Shown one piece after another: positions 1-9,689 of a stretch of DNA of 64,000 bases. A program made the position numbers and the translations under genes. Each line of letters opens with the position of its first letter. Position 1 is the first letter of the stretch. The DNA comes from Aquibacillus halophilus (GTDB lineage: Bacteria > Bacillota > Bacilli > Bacillales > Amphibacillaceae): contig NZ_WJNG01000009.1 of assembly GCF_009649745.1 (NCBI RefSeq), forward strand, positions 1 to 64,000, in the 5' to 3' direction. Below the pieces are notes generated by a model. It saw only the letters and a program-made list of their open reading frames with translations. It had not been told where the DNA came from and did no database searches.

Positions 1-149
1 GAGATAACAAGTACTGATCCGGAAGTAGCATAATCTAAAACAAATATCAGTTAAGGATATGTTGGCTCTTCAAAAAAGATAATTATTGTAGGGTCTAATT
101 TCTTATTGCCTTTTCACGTGAAGATTTTCATACAAAGAAAATTGAACTT

Positions 150-335
150 TATTTTCGAGGAGTCTACGTATTCTGCCTTCACTAGTAGTAGTGTTCTGAT
201 TATCGAAGAATAAAACCCATGTGTCTTAGTTTCATGGGCTTTTTTCAATTGAAAAGGAGTGTTTATCCGCAGCTTAGAATAGCTTCTGTTTAATTGAGAT
301 GAACTCCAAGATACTTATATCATGAAATACCACTT
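150..335 (-). repeat. Degenerate GC-rich interspersed repeat, C/E-type, reversed
   Basis: Read on the minus strand, bases 150-215 match the segment just before and at the start of the unit at 46.7 kb, including GGCAGAATACGTAGACTCC. Bases 255-335 match the left part of the unit at 12.24 kb, including the shared string TTGGAGTTCATCTCA. The GC-rich core is missing, so this is a remnant. It abuts the better preserved unit that starts near 336. No credible gene lies in the first 664 bases. Confidence 0.6.
213..246 (+). terminator. Rho-independent terminator-like hairpin
   Basis: Arms AAACCCATG (213-221) and CATGGG (233-238) close an 11-base loop and are followed by a run of six T on the plus strand. 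It could end a plus-strand transcript entering from outside the window. It lies inside the degenerate repeat region. Confidence 0.5.
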
Positions 336-665
336 ACTCTGAAGATTTCATTTTGTGGAGGTTTGTATTTTTTATGTATTTGTGTATTTCCAACGCTAGT
401 GTGCTGTTAAGAATTACGCTTATTATTATGATGATTGAAGCGGAGGGCAGTCGACTCCTGCCGGAACAGCACGCGTCTGAAGACCCCGCAGTGGTGGTTT
501 TCCACGAGGAGGCTGAAGCCGTGCCGGCGGAAAGCGACTGCCTGGAGCGCAAATCAACATAGCAGCCGATTAATGAAAAGTGTAGAAACAAACCCAATAA
601 AAAGTTACGCCTCAATCTATGGATTATCCGTAAATAACAACAATCTTTTAGAAAACAGCCTTTTC
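336..665 (+). repeat. GC-rich interspersed repeat, A-type unit
   Basis: The GC-rich core (about 440-555) is bounded by an 8-bp inverted repeat, GGCAGTCG (446-453) and CGACTGCC (535-542). Between these arms lies a segment with GAAGACCCCGC and GAGGAGGCTGA shared by several other units. The left flank (TTTCCAACGCTAG) matches the reversed copy at 11.97-12.24 kb. The tail (600-662) matches the tails at 12.46-12.51 kb and 46.86-46.92 kb. The much higher GC than its surroundings and the mosaic homology mark a non-coding mobile or structured repeat. Short open frames across it are artefacts. Confidence 0.8.
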
Positions 666-3600
666 TATTCAGCAAATGTGTCTTTCATTATAAAATAAGA
701 TTGTTTTAAACGTTCTTTAAAGTGTGGTTCATTCCACGTTGCCCATGTATGTTTATAGAGTGTAGGGGTTATTTCTTCTTCATTATGACTAGGTAATAGT
801 ATTGTTTGATCATCTTCGGTATAACTCACGAAACTAACACCAATTTCAGAAATGGATTGATCACTTTTAAGTCCATTACTAGCCCAAATATCTCCCATGA
901 TAGTCCGTTGACTAGGGTCCTTGAAATTCAATAACAACCAAGGTAAACGTATTTCAAGGACTCCGCTTTCCCCATTTAAAATTATAATCAGCTAAGGAAT
1001 TATAATTATCACTATCAGGGTTACTATTTCCTTCTAATAAAGAGCCAGTTTCATAATATTCAAAAGGTATTACTTCACCTGTTACTGGTATCGTGAAACC
1101 TTGGTTTAAAGCATACCGTATTGGGTGATAGACGCCACTGTTATTGGCAATGGGCCCAGCATCGCCATTCAGTTTATTTCTGTATTGATAGTAGAATGGA
1201 TCGTAGTAGCCGTCAACTACTATATTAGCTTTTTCTTTGGCAAACTGAACAATAAAATCAATACCTTCTTTCAATCTCAGTTGATTATCAAATGGGACAG
1301 AAGTATTCCCTTGATCAGGTTTTGTGTTTAGTAGTAGATAACTATTTGGCATATCATATCCTGCGATCTTAGAATCAAATTCAATAGCAGCGTATAAGTA
1401 TGTTTCATCCTGGGTTAGTTGAATCTGATCTATACCTGATTGCTCACTATCAATTGTTGTGACTTCAGTTAGTTCATTCCAATCGGTTAATTCCCCATCG
1501 ACATTTATTTTAAGTTGATCAAAGCTTAGCATACCAAAACGTTGCTCGTTTGTTTGTACATTTGACCAAAATTGCCTGCGATCGGGATCATCAAGGTCCA
1601 TAGTATTCCAAGTTCTCTTAAACCATTCATCCTGCCATGAAAAGAGAAGCCCTCCCATATAGTTTTGATTAACTATGTCCTCATAAAGATGCTTGTTAAT
1701 CTGTCCTTGTTGTTCTTCTGTTACCCCACCTTGATCCCAACCATATGGGTTCGTGTGTGTTTTACCTCTGCTTGCCGGTACACCAAACTCAGCAACTAGA
1801 ATTGGCATTTGATGTGATTGCTCCAGCTCATTTAGATAGCCTGCATAACTATTCTTCTCTCCACGATGATCTATGAATGCTAGATAGTCATCAGAGTGAT
1901 TAAAAAAGTCTGGATAGTATGAATAAACATGATAGGAAGCAAATAACCTAGGTGTGAATTTATCTTTACTGTAAATATGGTTAGGATCGACAGCAACAAG
2001 GTCCTCTTCTTCTAAAGGCTCGTATGGATGGTCTAACAAGTCGGTGCTAACCCAGTTGGTAAAGCGGAGTGGTCGCTGCCATTGATAATTTTCTTGTTCA
2101 TAAGTTACAGTATGATCCATCATCTTTGCTAACCAGTACTCAAATGGACTCGCATTATCTGTGTAAATATATGAACCGTCATATTGCCCAACATAACTAT
2201 TTAATTCATTTGTATTCTCAACCATTAGTGGGTACCACTCAATACCAATAATATAGCTAATAACATAGGGAGAAATGTCGGCACTGTAAACACCACTAGC
2301 GTTCCCAAGTTGCTCAGGAATTGTATCGTTTCCATGAATAACATTAATCGTATCTTCAATATTCTGTGTGAATGAATTTGTACTTTCTTCGTTAAAAGCA
2401 TTTAAATGCTCTTCCAACGGCACTTCATCCACCCAAACACCATGCATAAGGTAAAGTGGTGATTTGGACTTCCGATTATACCGTTCTAGAGGCGATAGAA
2501 TCCTGGGGGATGGATAGTATAGACACGGATTGTGTTGGCATTCATTTCACCAATCAGTTTAAACCAGCGATAATATTCTTCCTCTGTAATGGCTACTTCG
2601 CCAGGGAAATGACCTGGTTTTGCCATTCCAATATTGACACCTTTAATTGTCATTCACTCCCATGAACCATCAACATAAACTTCCATTTCATTATTAGTTA
2701 GTTTTGCGGTTCGGTTAATCCCTTCTACAGTGTCAATGGGTATTTCCTTCCGATTGAGTAGAAACATGTGGTTCTTCTAGTAATTGTTTTAACATAGGGA
2801 TATACGTCCTCCAAAAAAAAGCTTTTTGTTGATCCGAAGAAAGCGTTGTAAGGATTTTGTTTAAGAATGGTAGCCCTTTATATTGGTAGAAGGAAGGTAC
2901 ATCACTTATATCAGCAAAATCACCCGCAAAATAGTAGAGATTTGACTGGTAATATGAGCTACTTATCACTGCAGGGAAACTACTTGGAATTCCTTCTGAA
3001 CGTAGCTGATCAAGTTGCGTGCCTTCTAACTGTAAATTATATTCGGCAAGGACATTATCTGAGTTGATTTGGACATGGATATCAAACCAATAGGAATACT
3101 CCTGGCTTTGAGTCATACCGGTAATTTGTTGTCCCTTTTCAGTAAAAGTGAAATTTATGCCATTTGATTTACTAGAGTTCTCCATTACAATTACACGACC
3201 ATCTTCATGGGTGAAAATATAGCCACTTCCCAAAAAGTTCCAATCTAGATTATTTTGTTCTTCATAATAAGCAATCGCCCATTGCGGAATTTCATGATCT
3301 GTCTCTATGTTTAAAGAAGAGAAATATCGACCAGTCCAACCAGTCCATTCTATTCCAAGCATGGATGTCAATTGATTCCTAACTTCTGGTTCAGTAGGGG
3401 AAGCGAAGCTATTAAATTCCATGAAAAGCTTAGTTTCTGACGTGCGTAGTTTTTGATCAATAACTGCCAATTCTTCTTGGGTAAATCCCCCGGTAATTTT
3501 ATTGGAAGTAATTTGATCGTTTAAATCTTCTTGTTCGTAAACCCCATATGTGTCAGCTACATAAATAATATCACTAGCGTTGGTTAGTTCTTCTAACCTA

Positions 3601-3878
3601 TTAACACCATTTATCGTTTCTTGATTTGGATGATATCCATAGTAGTCTTTAGACTTGATTAAGGGTTTGTTGCCAACACCTGGGGAATAGCGCAAATAAT
3701 TCATGTACCATGTTAATCCATGGTGTTCACGGTAATTATTTGTCGGTACTGTTTTATCAATAATTGTTACTTTTTGTAAATTGGAATCATCTATCTTCCA
3801 AAAAAGATAGGGTAGTATTACAATAGTAGATAGTATAATTAGCGTTATTAAGACTTTTTTCATTAGAATCACACTCAT
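665..3878 (-). pseudogene. Decayed secreted or membrane-anchored glycoside hydrolase-like protein
   Basis: Intact, this would be a protein of roughly 1060 residues. The first 381 codons (3878 down to 2733) start with a basic N-terminus and one hydrophobic segment (signal anchor or signal peptide), then an extracytoplasmic domain I do not recognise. The next part ([14 protein letters not shown], then [16 protein letters not shown]) and the 954-2447 stretch look like a glycosidase TIM barrel. [11 protein letters not shown] is a plausible catalytic-Glu strand, and a beta-rich tail follows. Reading is broken by frame changes near 2735, near 2488 and near 954, and by an in-frame TGA at 2654-2656. 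The fragments join in order on one strand, so they are pieces of one gene. It is divergent from the c-di-GMP signalling operon at 3970; a role in exopolysaccharide processing is inference. Sequencing error could explain one lesion but hardly four. Confidence 0.8.
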
Positions 3879-3969
3879 TTTTTATTATTTACAATATAAT
3901 GCATATATTATCATATTTCGACACTAATAAAGTATCGATAAATATAGCCGAATTACAGGGGTGAATCAG

Positions 3970-5592
3970 TTGCAGAAGTACCAAGACATGTTTTTAAAAC
4001 GATATAAGACTATTCTTGATGAATGGAAGCAAAAGGAAGAAATATCAACAGGAGAGTTGTATCGGTTTTTGCATTCAATAAAAGGAACAGCTTCTTCTAT
4101 CGAGCTTGATAATCTTTCAGAAATCTCCCACCAATTGATAGAGAGGTTAGATAAAGAGGATGATTCAATTTGGAGGCAAGAAGAGTGGGGCAATTTTGTC
4201 CAACCTTTGGCGTTACTATTAAACAACCACGCGGAAGTAGTGAAGACGGCAGAACAAAATCAGTTAGAGTTAAACACAATAGCTAATCAACAAATCATTT
4301 TGTTATTGGACGATGATATTGAGTTATTAAATTCTTTGAAGCAACATTTGGAAAATGATTATATAGTTCTTGTTGCCACTCAATTGAATCGAGCTGTTCA
4401 ATTATTTTATGACTATCATCCTGATTTAGTAATTATTGATTATGATATTGGAAGTGAAAACAGCTCTGAATTATTGGATAAAATTTACAATTCAGTTGGT
4501 GGTTCGTTTACACCGGTTCTTTTTATTAGTGAAGAAGATAAACTTCAAAACAGAAAAGAAGCTTATGATTTAGGGGCACTAGATTTTCTTGTTAGGCCAA
4601 TAGATTTGGACGTTTTTCAAAGCTTGATTGCCAATCGACTAAGGCTTAAACAATCGTTAAACAATCAGATAATGATTGACCCACTTACTAATGCATATAA
4701 TCGATCATTTTTAAAAGCTAATTGGGAGCGCCTTCTTAAAAAGTTTCAGGAGACATCCAATCCATATAGTATGGCATTAATAGATTTGGATAACTTTAAG
4801 CTCGTAAATGATCAATATGGACATTCAGTTGGAGATCAAGTGCTATCTCAATTTGCAGAGCTAGTGCTTAATGAAAAACGTCAAGAGGACAACTTGATTC
4901 GATATGGCGGTGAAGAGTTTATTTTAATCATGCCAAATGTAACTCAAGCTCAAGCTAAATCGTTGGTTGAAGGTATATTAAATACATTTATGCAATTGGA
5001 GAATAAAGTAAATGATCAAAATATCTATTTGAGTTTTACTGCTGGTGTGGCCCAAATTGAACAAGATTCCCAGACAATGGATCAATTGATTGAACGGAGT
5101 GATCAAGCTTTATATTATGGTAAGGAAAATGGGAAAAAGTGTGTGCAAGTTTATCATAATCAGATGAATTCCGTTAACCAAATGAAGAAACAAGTAAATA
5201 GATTGCGCATCGCTATTGTTGATGATGATCGAGTTATTCAAGAGATGCTCAGTGATCAATTGTCTAGGTTGAATTTCGCAAATTACTCATTAGAGGTTAA
5301 ATCTTTTCGTGAAGGAGAAACATTTTTAGAATCAGATTGGTATCGACAACCTGGAAAATATGTGATTCTTTTGGATGGAATTATGCCAAGAATGGATGGA
5401 TTAGAAGTTCTAGCTAAGTTAAGAAAGACAGAAAACGAGAGTGATATGGGTATTGTCATGCTGACGGGCAGACAAAAAGATAAAGATATTGTTAGAGCGT
5501 TAGAGCTTGGAGCAGATGATTATATCACAAAGCCATTTAGCATACAGGAGCTTGAAGCAAGAATAAAGCGAATAGTTCATCGATTGTTTTAG
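3970..5592 (+). CDS. Hpt-REC-GGDEF-REC diguanylate cyclase
   Basis: Multidomain response regulator likely to make cyclic di-GMP from two GTP. In order: a histidine phosphotransfer domain (H35 in HSIKGTAS), receiver 1 (D157 in VIIDYDI), a GGDEF domain with an intact GGEEF active site at 313-317 and an RxxD inhibitory site (RQED, 304-307) at the canonical five-residue distance, then receiver 2 (D469 in LLDGIMPRMDG). The domain set suggests phosphate transfer from the hybrid kinase downstream through Hpt to the receivers. I prefer the TTG at 3970 because AGGGGTG lies 6 bases upstream; a GTG at 3961 would have no ribosome site. First gene of a three-gene operon, divergent from the broken glycosidase gene. 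No signal peptide or membrane segment, so cytoplasmic. The target is not evident. Confidence 0.88.
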   Translation: MQKYQDMFLKRYKTILDEWKQKEEISTGELYRFLHSIKGTASSIELDNLSEISHQLIERLDKEDDSIWRQEEWGNFVQPLALLLNNHAEVVKTAEQNQLELNTIANQQIILLLDDDIELLNSLKQHLENDYIVLVATQLNRAVQLFYDYHPDLVIIDYDIGSENSSELLDKIYNSVGGSFTPVLFISEEDKLQNRKEAYDLGALDFLVRPIDLDVFQSLIANRLRLKQSLNNQIMIDPLTNAYNRSFLKANWERLLKKFQETSNPYSMALIDLDNFKLVNDQYGHSVGDQVLSQFAELVLNEKRQEDNLIRYGGEEFILIMPNVTQAQAKSLVEGILNTFMQLENKVNDQNIYLSFTAGVAQIEQDSQTMDQLIERSDQALYYGKENGKKCVQVYHNQMNSVNQMKKQVNRLRIAIVDDDRVIQEMLSDQLSRLNFANYSLEVKSFREGETFLESDWYRQPGKYVILLDGIMPRMDGLEVLAKLRKTENESDMGIVMLTGRQKDKDIVRALELGADDYITKPFSIQELEARIKRIVHRLF

Positions 5593-5607
5593 AGGGGGAG
5601 TTTTCAC

Positions 5608-5970
5608 ATGGCGCGAATTTTAGTAGCAGATGATGAGGAAGTATTGAGAATGTTAATCACAGATACATTGGAAGATGAAGGACATGAGATCTTTGAGGCA
5701 GCTGACGGTCAAGAGGCGCTTGAGTCTATTCAACAACATTCTTTTGACTTAATTATTTTAGACTATATGATGCCTAAATATACTGGCGTTGAGGTGGCCA
5801 GACAACTAGACACTGAATGGAAGAAGAAGAATCCAATTTTGATGCTGACAGCCAAAACTCAGAAGTCTGATTTAGAGGAATCGCGACAAGCAGGAATACC
5901 ATATTATATGGCAAAGCCATTTAGTCCATCTCAGCTTGTATTACTAGTGGAGGATATACTCAATGGTTGA
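5608..5970 (+). CDS. Single-domain response regulator (CheY/DivK-like)
   Basis: A stand-alone receiver of 120 residues with no output domain. The acidic pocket (ADDEE near residue 7), the phosphoacceptor D52 in ILDYMMPKYTG, the conserved Thr (MLTAKT) and the Lys of MAKPFS are all present. AGAGGGGGAG precedes the ATG. It sits 15 bp after the GGDEF gene and overlaps the kinase gene by 8 bp, so the three are translationally coupled. It probably acts as a phosphate shuttle or sink between the kinase and the Hpt-bearing cyclase; the partners are inferred from context only. Confidence 0.88.
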   Translation: MARILVADDEEVLRMLITDTLEDEGHEIFEAADGQEALESIQQHSFDLIILDYMMPKYTGVEVARQLDTEWKKKNPILMLTAKTQKSDLEESRQAGIPYYMAKPFSPSQLVLLVEDILNG

Positions 5971-8900
5971 TTACTTCAAACGATCAATCCGTCGGCAGGT
6001 CTTGTTTTTAATGATGGCAGTTTCATTGATTGCTTTGGTCGGTATAACTGGAATATTTGTTTTTCAAAATAACGCCAAGGTTGATTATTTAGAGCAACGA
6101 AGCGAACTCTCAGAAAAAAATGATTTAATTCATGATATGGAACGGACTATTAGCAATGTTGTTGTTCATATGCGAGGATATGCCGCTTTTGGTAATGAAT
6201 ATGAACTAGCTGAGTCAGAGCGATTAAATCAAAATTTGACTGAACAGCTATCCACATATGGGGATCTCAATCTCTCTGAACAAGAGCGTCAAATTATCGG
6301 TACCATACAGGCATTTCAATATAACTATTGGAAAGTTCTACTTCCTTCCATGCAGCCCTTAATTGAAGGGAACAATTATCAGGAATTAAAGGATAAAAGT
6401 AGGGAAACTGATTCTACTAGTCAAGTAAACAATATATTAAATGAAATGGGCCAAATTAGATCAAACATAAAAACAGAGCTTGAAAATAGTCATAATTCTT
6501 TTTTAAACACAATTGATTATAGTTCATATTATTTAATTGTTTTTCTAATTCTAATTTTTATTTCCTTAAGTTTAGCTGCTCGTAGTTTAACAAAGACAAT
6601 CAGTGAACCAATTACTGAATTATCGAATGCTTCTGAAGCACTAGCAAGGGGAGAGGAAGTAAAGATAAACAGATTAGATCGATTGGATCAGTTAGGCGTT
6701 CTATCACACAACTTTGCGGATATGGCAAACAAGATTAAAGATAGAGAAGATAACCTTTCAAGTCAAAATGAACGATTGAAGGAACAACGCTCGCAGATGG
6801 AAATTTACCTAAATGATTTAAAAAACTTGAATTTTGCTTTAAATGAGTCTTCCATTGTTGCTGTGATTGATGGGGATGGGAATTATAAAAAGGTTAACCA
6901 AAATTTTTGTGATATTTCTCAGTACCGAGAAGAAGAATTAGTAAATCAACACTTCTTGAGTATCATTTCACATCATAAACAATCTGAATATTCATCAGAT
7001 ATTCGCTCTAAAATTTATAATAAAAGAGTATGGAGCGGTGAACTAGAATTAATTAAGAAGGATGGGTCTGCGTATTGGGTATATGCAACGATTGTCCCTT
7101 ATTTTGATGAAAATGAGAACGTGCAGCAGTACGTTTCTATTCAAAAGGATATTACACCAATCAAGGAAACTGAAAACCGCTTGCGAAAATCATTAGATGT
7201 AACAGAAAATACCAAGCGGACACTAGAACGCTATAATCAGATGAACCATGCACTTTCCATCGCCCAAAACCAACAAGAATTGCTTGATACCGTTTTACGC
7301 GATTTGGCATTTATTTATCGTTTTGATAAGGGTGTAATATTCTCGTTAAAATCAAATAATTATTCCACTTTAGGCATTGAATCAAATAAGTTTACTGATG
7401 GTGTTCAAGTTCATTATGTATCTGTAATTAATCGTCTCCGTAATGATCCTTCTGCTTATGTTGTAGAAAGGAAGGCTAGTGATGATGAAAGAGGATATCA
7501 TGATCAACTAGTCAGTCATGATTTACACGTACCTATTTTAAGTTCGAAGGGTGAGTTAATGGCAATTCTTGTTTGTACAAGAATTGGTAATCAGTTTTCT
7601 GATAAGGATATAGAAGAAGTAGAAGGTATTTTAAAACGAGTTACTTTATCAATTGAAAAAATAAATTATTTTGATCAAACAGAAAATAATCGGCAGTTAA
7701 ATCAAGATATTATAGATAATATCAATGAAGGAATTCAGTTCGTTGACTTAACAGGTAATATTATTCAATACAATGAAAAATGGAAACAACTTTTCGGGAT
7801 AGAGTATGATAGTCACTCATTTAATAAAGATTATCTTGTCTGGTTAAATCAATCATTCAAGAACGTAAAAAAAACGGAGGCATTTAACAACTATTTGGTC
7901 AAAGCTATATTTACAGATGAGAAAAATCGTACTTCCTATCAATTTGAGATGGAAAATTCAGAAACTAGTATGATTGTTGCATATTCAGAAGCAATTTACA
8001 GACAAGAACAGAGAATTGGAACTTTGTTTGTTTATCGAGATATTACTGCAGAATATGAAGTGGATCAAATGAAGTCTAATCTTGTCAGTACTGTTAGCCA
8101 TGAACTGAGAACGCCATTAGCAAGTGTTTTAGGATACACAGAATTAATGATTAACAAACAACTCAAACCCGAACGACAGGAAAGGTACTTAAAAACAATC
8201 CATAAGGAAGCAAAGAGATTAACTAACTTAATAAATGACTTTTTAGATCTACAACGCATGGAGTCGGGGCGACAGGAGTATCATAAGGAACAAGTAAATA
8301 TTGCCGAAATTGCTCAAGAAGTTGTCGAAGGATTTCAGGTCAATAATCAAATTCATACGCTCAAAGTTTCAAATCAATCTAGTAATCCATTTGTACAGGC
8401 TGACCCACAAAGCATGATACAATTATTCAACAATTTAATAAGTAACGCGATAAAATTTTCTCCAAACGGTGGGGATGTTATTGTTTCTTTAAATAATAAT
8501 GAGGACCAATTATACATTCATATTTCTGATGAGGGTATTGGAATTCCTGATTATGAATTAAAGCGTTTATTCACGAAATTTCATCGAGTTGATAATTCTA
8601 GCAAGCAAAATATCGGTGGTACTGGTTTAGGGCTTGCAATATGTAAAGAGATTGCGGAAGCTCATAATGGAAGAGTCTCTGTCCGGTCTGCTCTAAATAA
8701 AGGTAGTGTATTCACAATTATCCTCCCTTTACATCCATTGTCGATAACAAGTCGAAAGGATAAAAAAGACGATTTTCTACCAGAAATAGTTCTTGTAGAA
8801 GATGATCTTAGTTTATCGAGACTTTTGGAGGATGAGCTAAAGGATGCTGGTTTTTTTGTTCGAAAATACTCGGAAGGTAACACAATTGTGAATCAATTGC

Positions 8901-9193
8901 ATGAGTTAAAGCCGGATGCATTTGTGGTAGATCTTATGTTAGGTAAAGGAAAAACTGGCTGGGAAGTAATTAAAAATATTAAAAACCAGTCACATTTAGT
9001 TAATACTCCAATATTTATTTCAAGTGCTTTAGAGGAAAAGGAAAAAGCACAAGAATTAGGAGTGGATGATTATTTAACTAAACCTTATCCACCAAATAAA
9101 CTCTCAACTGTAATACTACAAACGTTATTGCAACATGAGAAACAAGGGCAAATACTTTATGCAAATACTGAAGATGATAATACCCCATCCTAA
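5963..9193 (+). CDS. Membrane hybrid sensor histidine kinase (sensor-HAMP-PAS-GAF-PAS-HisKA-HATPase-REC)
   Basis: A 1076-residue hybrid kinase. A first membrane helix (about 13-34) and a second (about 187-207) bracket an extracytoplasmic helical sensor that resembles CHASE3. HAMP (about 208-262) and a coiled coil follow, then PAS (about 285-400), a GAF-like region (about 430-585) and a second PAS (about 595-700). The phosphoacceptor is H713 in VSHELRTPL. The ATPase has its N box (NNLISNAIKFSPNGG), G1 (DEGIGIP) and G2 (GGTGLGLAI). A C-terminal receiver carries D990. The start overlaps the end of the receiver gene (ATGgtTGA). It is the likely phosphodonor of the operon and the only membrane input; the signal is unknown. 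Confidence 0.9.
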   Translation: MVDYFKRSIRRQVLFLMMAVSLIALVGITGIFVFQNNAKVDYLEQRSELSEKNDLIHDMERTISNVVVHMRGYAAFGNEYELAESERLNQNLTEQLSTYGDLNLSEQERQIIGTIQAFQYNYWKVLLPSMQPLIEGNNYQELKDKSRETDSTSQVNNILNEMGQIRSNIKTELENSHNSFLNTIDYSSYYLIVFLILIFISLSLAARSLTKTISEPITELSNASEALARGEEVKINRLDRLDQLGVLSHNFADMANKIKDREDNLSSQNERLKEQRSQMEIYLNDLKNLNFALNESSIVAVIDGDGNYKKVNQNFCDISQYREEELVNQHFLSIISHHKQSEYSSDIRSKIYNKRVWSGELELIKKDGSAYWVYATIVPYFDENENVQQYVSIQKDITPIKETENRLRKSLDVTENTKRTLERYNQMNHALSIAQNQQELLDTVLRDLAFIYRFDKGVIFSLKSNNYSTLGIESNKFTDGVQVHYVSVINRLRNDPSAYVVERKASDDERGYHDQLVSHDLHVPILSSKGELMAILVCTRIGNQFSDKDIEEVEGILKRVTLSIEKINYFDQTENNRQLNQDIIDNINEGIQFVDLTGNIIQYNEKWKQLFGIEYDSHSFNKDYLVWLNQSFKNVKKTEAFNNYLVKAIFTDEKNRTSYQFEMENSETSMIVAYSEAIYRQEQRIGTLFVYRDITAEYEVDQMKSNLVSTVSHELRTPLASVLGYTELMINKQLKPERQERYLKTIHKEAKRLTNLINDFLDLQRMESGRQEYHKEQVNIAEIAQEVVEGFQVNNQIHTLKVSNQSSNPFVQADPQSMIQLFNNLISNAIKFSPNGGDVIVSLNNNEDQLYIHISDEGIGIPDYELKRLFTKFHRVDNSSKQNIGGTGLGLAICKEIAEAHNGRVSVRSALNKGSVFTIILPLHPLSITSRKDKKDDFLPEIVLVEDDLSLSRLLEDELKDAGFFVRKYSEGNTIVNQLHELKPDAFVVDLMLGKGKTGWEVIKNIKNQSHLVNTPIFISSALEEKEKAQELGVDDYLTKPYPPNKLSTVILQTLLQHEKQGQILYANTEDDNTPS

Positions 9194-9206
9194 TGGATGG
9201 GGTATT
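9179..9206 (+). terminator. Hairpin spanning the kinase stop codon
   Basis: Perfect 12-bp arms, AATACCCCATCC (9179-9190) and GGATGGGGTATT (9195-9206), with the TAA stop in the 4-base loop. There is no strong T-run, so it may act as an mRNA 3' stabiliser or a weak terminator between this operon and the convergent yitR. Confidence 0.55.
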
Positions 9207-9223
9207 AATCATACAGAAGTTAG

Positions 9224-9424
9224 TTATTTTATTTCATTTTGTTGTTCCAACTGTTGTTCCAGCTGTTGTAGTTCCTGTTGTTCTTCTGGGGTTGCATTTG
9301 TATAGGCAGATTGGATAGCATTTCTTGCAGCTTCCTTATCTTGTTCGTTGAAGTTCTGCCCATTAGTCATACGATTGACAGCATTTCTAGCTTGTTGGAA
9401 TAGATTGTTTGCCATGTTTGCCAA
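9224..9424 (-). CDS. yitR: DUF3813 family protein (YitR-like)
   Basis: A short hydrophilic helical protein of 66 residues with a Gln-rich tail, matching the DUF3813/YitR type found beside yitU and yitV in B. subtilis. I prefer the TTG at 9424, since GGAGG lies 9 bases upstream within the end of the preceding small gene; a TTG at 9430 would be too close. It forms a tight pair with the gene at 9427-9576. Function unknown. Confidence 0.7.
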   Translation of the reverse strand: MANMANNLFQQARNAVNRMTNGQNFNEQDKEAARNAIQSAYTNATPEEQQELQQLEQQLEQQNEIK

Positions 9425-9426
9425 CG

Positions 9427-9576
9427 TCAAAAACCTCCTACAGTATGGTTGTCAGCTTCTTCTTTCTTTCGCTCAACATCTGTAAAGCGCTCATGGTAGG
9501 GAATGCGTTCATCGTGTTTTTTCACTGACTCAGCACCTTGTTGAGTAAAACGTTTTGACTTACTTTTTTTACTCAT
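9427..9576 (-). CDS. Small hypothetical protein, 49 residues
   Basis: A basic, charged 49-residue protein beginning MSKKSKSKRFTQQG and ending NHTVGGF. A good ribosome site (GGGAGGAATTTC) precedes the ATG. Its final codons carry the GGAGG that serves yitR, so the two are co-translated. There is no membrane segment and I recognise no family. The strong ribosome site and operon position argue that it is real. Confidence 0.65.
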   Translation of the reverse strand: MSKKSKSKRFTQQGAESVKKHDERIPYHERFTDVERKKEEADNHTVGGF

Positions 9577-9608
9577 GTGAAATTCCTCCCACTAGAACTT
9601 TTTGAACT

Positions 9609-9640
9609 AAAAAAGCTTGAACGCAAGTATACGTTCAAGC
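9609..9640 (-). terminator. Rho-independent terminator of yitU
   Basis: Arms GCTTGAACG (9615-9623) and CGTTCAAGC (9632-9640) with an 8-base loop. Read on the minus strand, the stem is followed by six T (A-run 9609-9614). It lies 49 bp past the yitU stop. Confidence 0.85.
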
Positions 9641-9689
9641 CTAGTATGGATAGATTGTTCCATTTTAATAAATGAAAAATATTGGAATA

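Noticed and set aside
353-562. Open frames in the first 700 bases (both strands)
   Set aside because: They lie in the GC-rich repeat, and the same kind of frame appears at 11929-12204 in another copy with no conserved ribosome site; they are repeat artefacts.
2069-2251. Plus-strand frame in the glycosidase pseudogene
   Set aside because: Antisense of the decayed coding sequence; no ribosome site and no family likeness.
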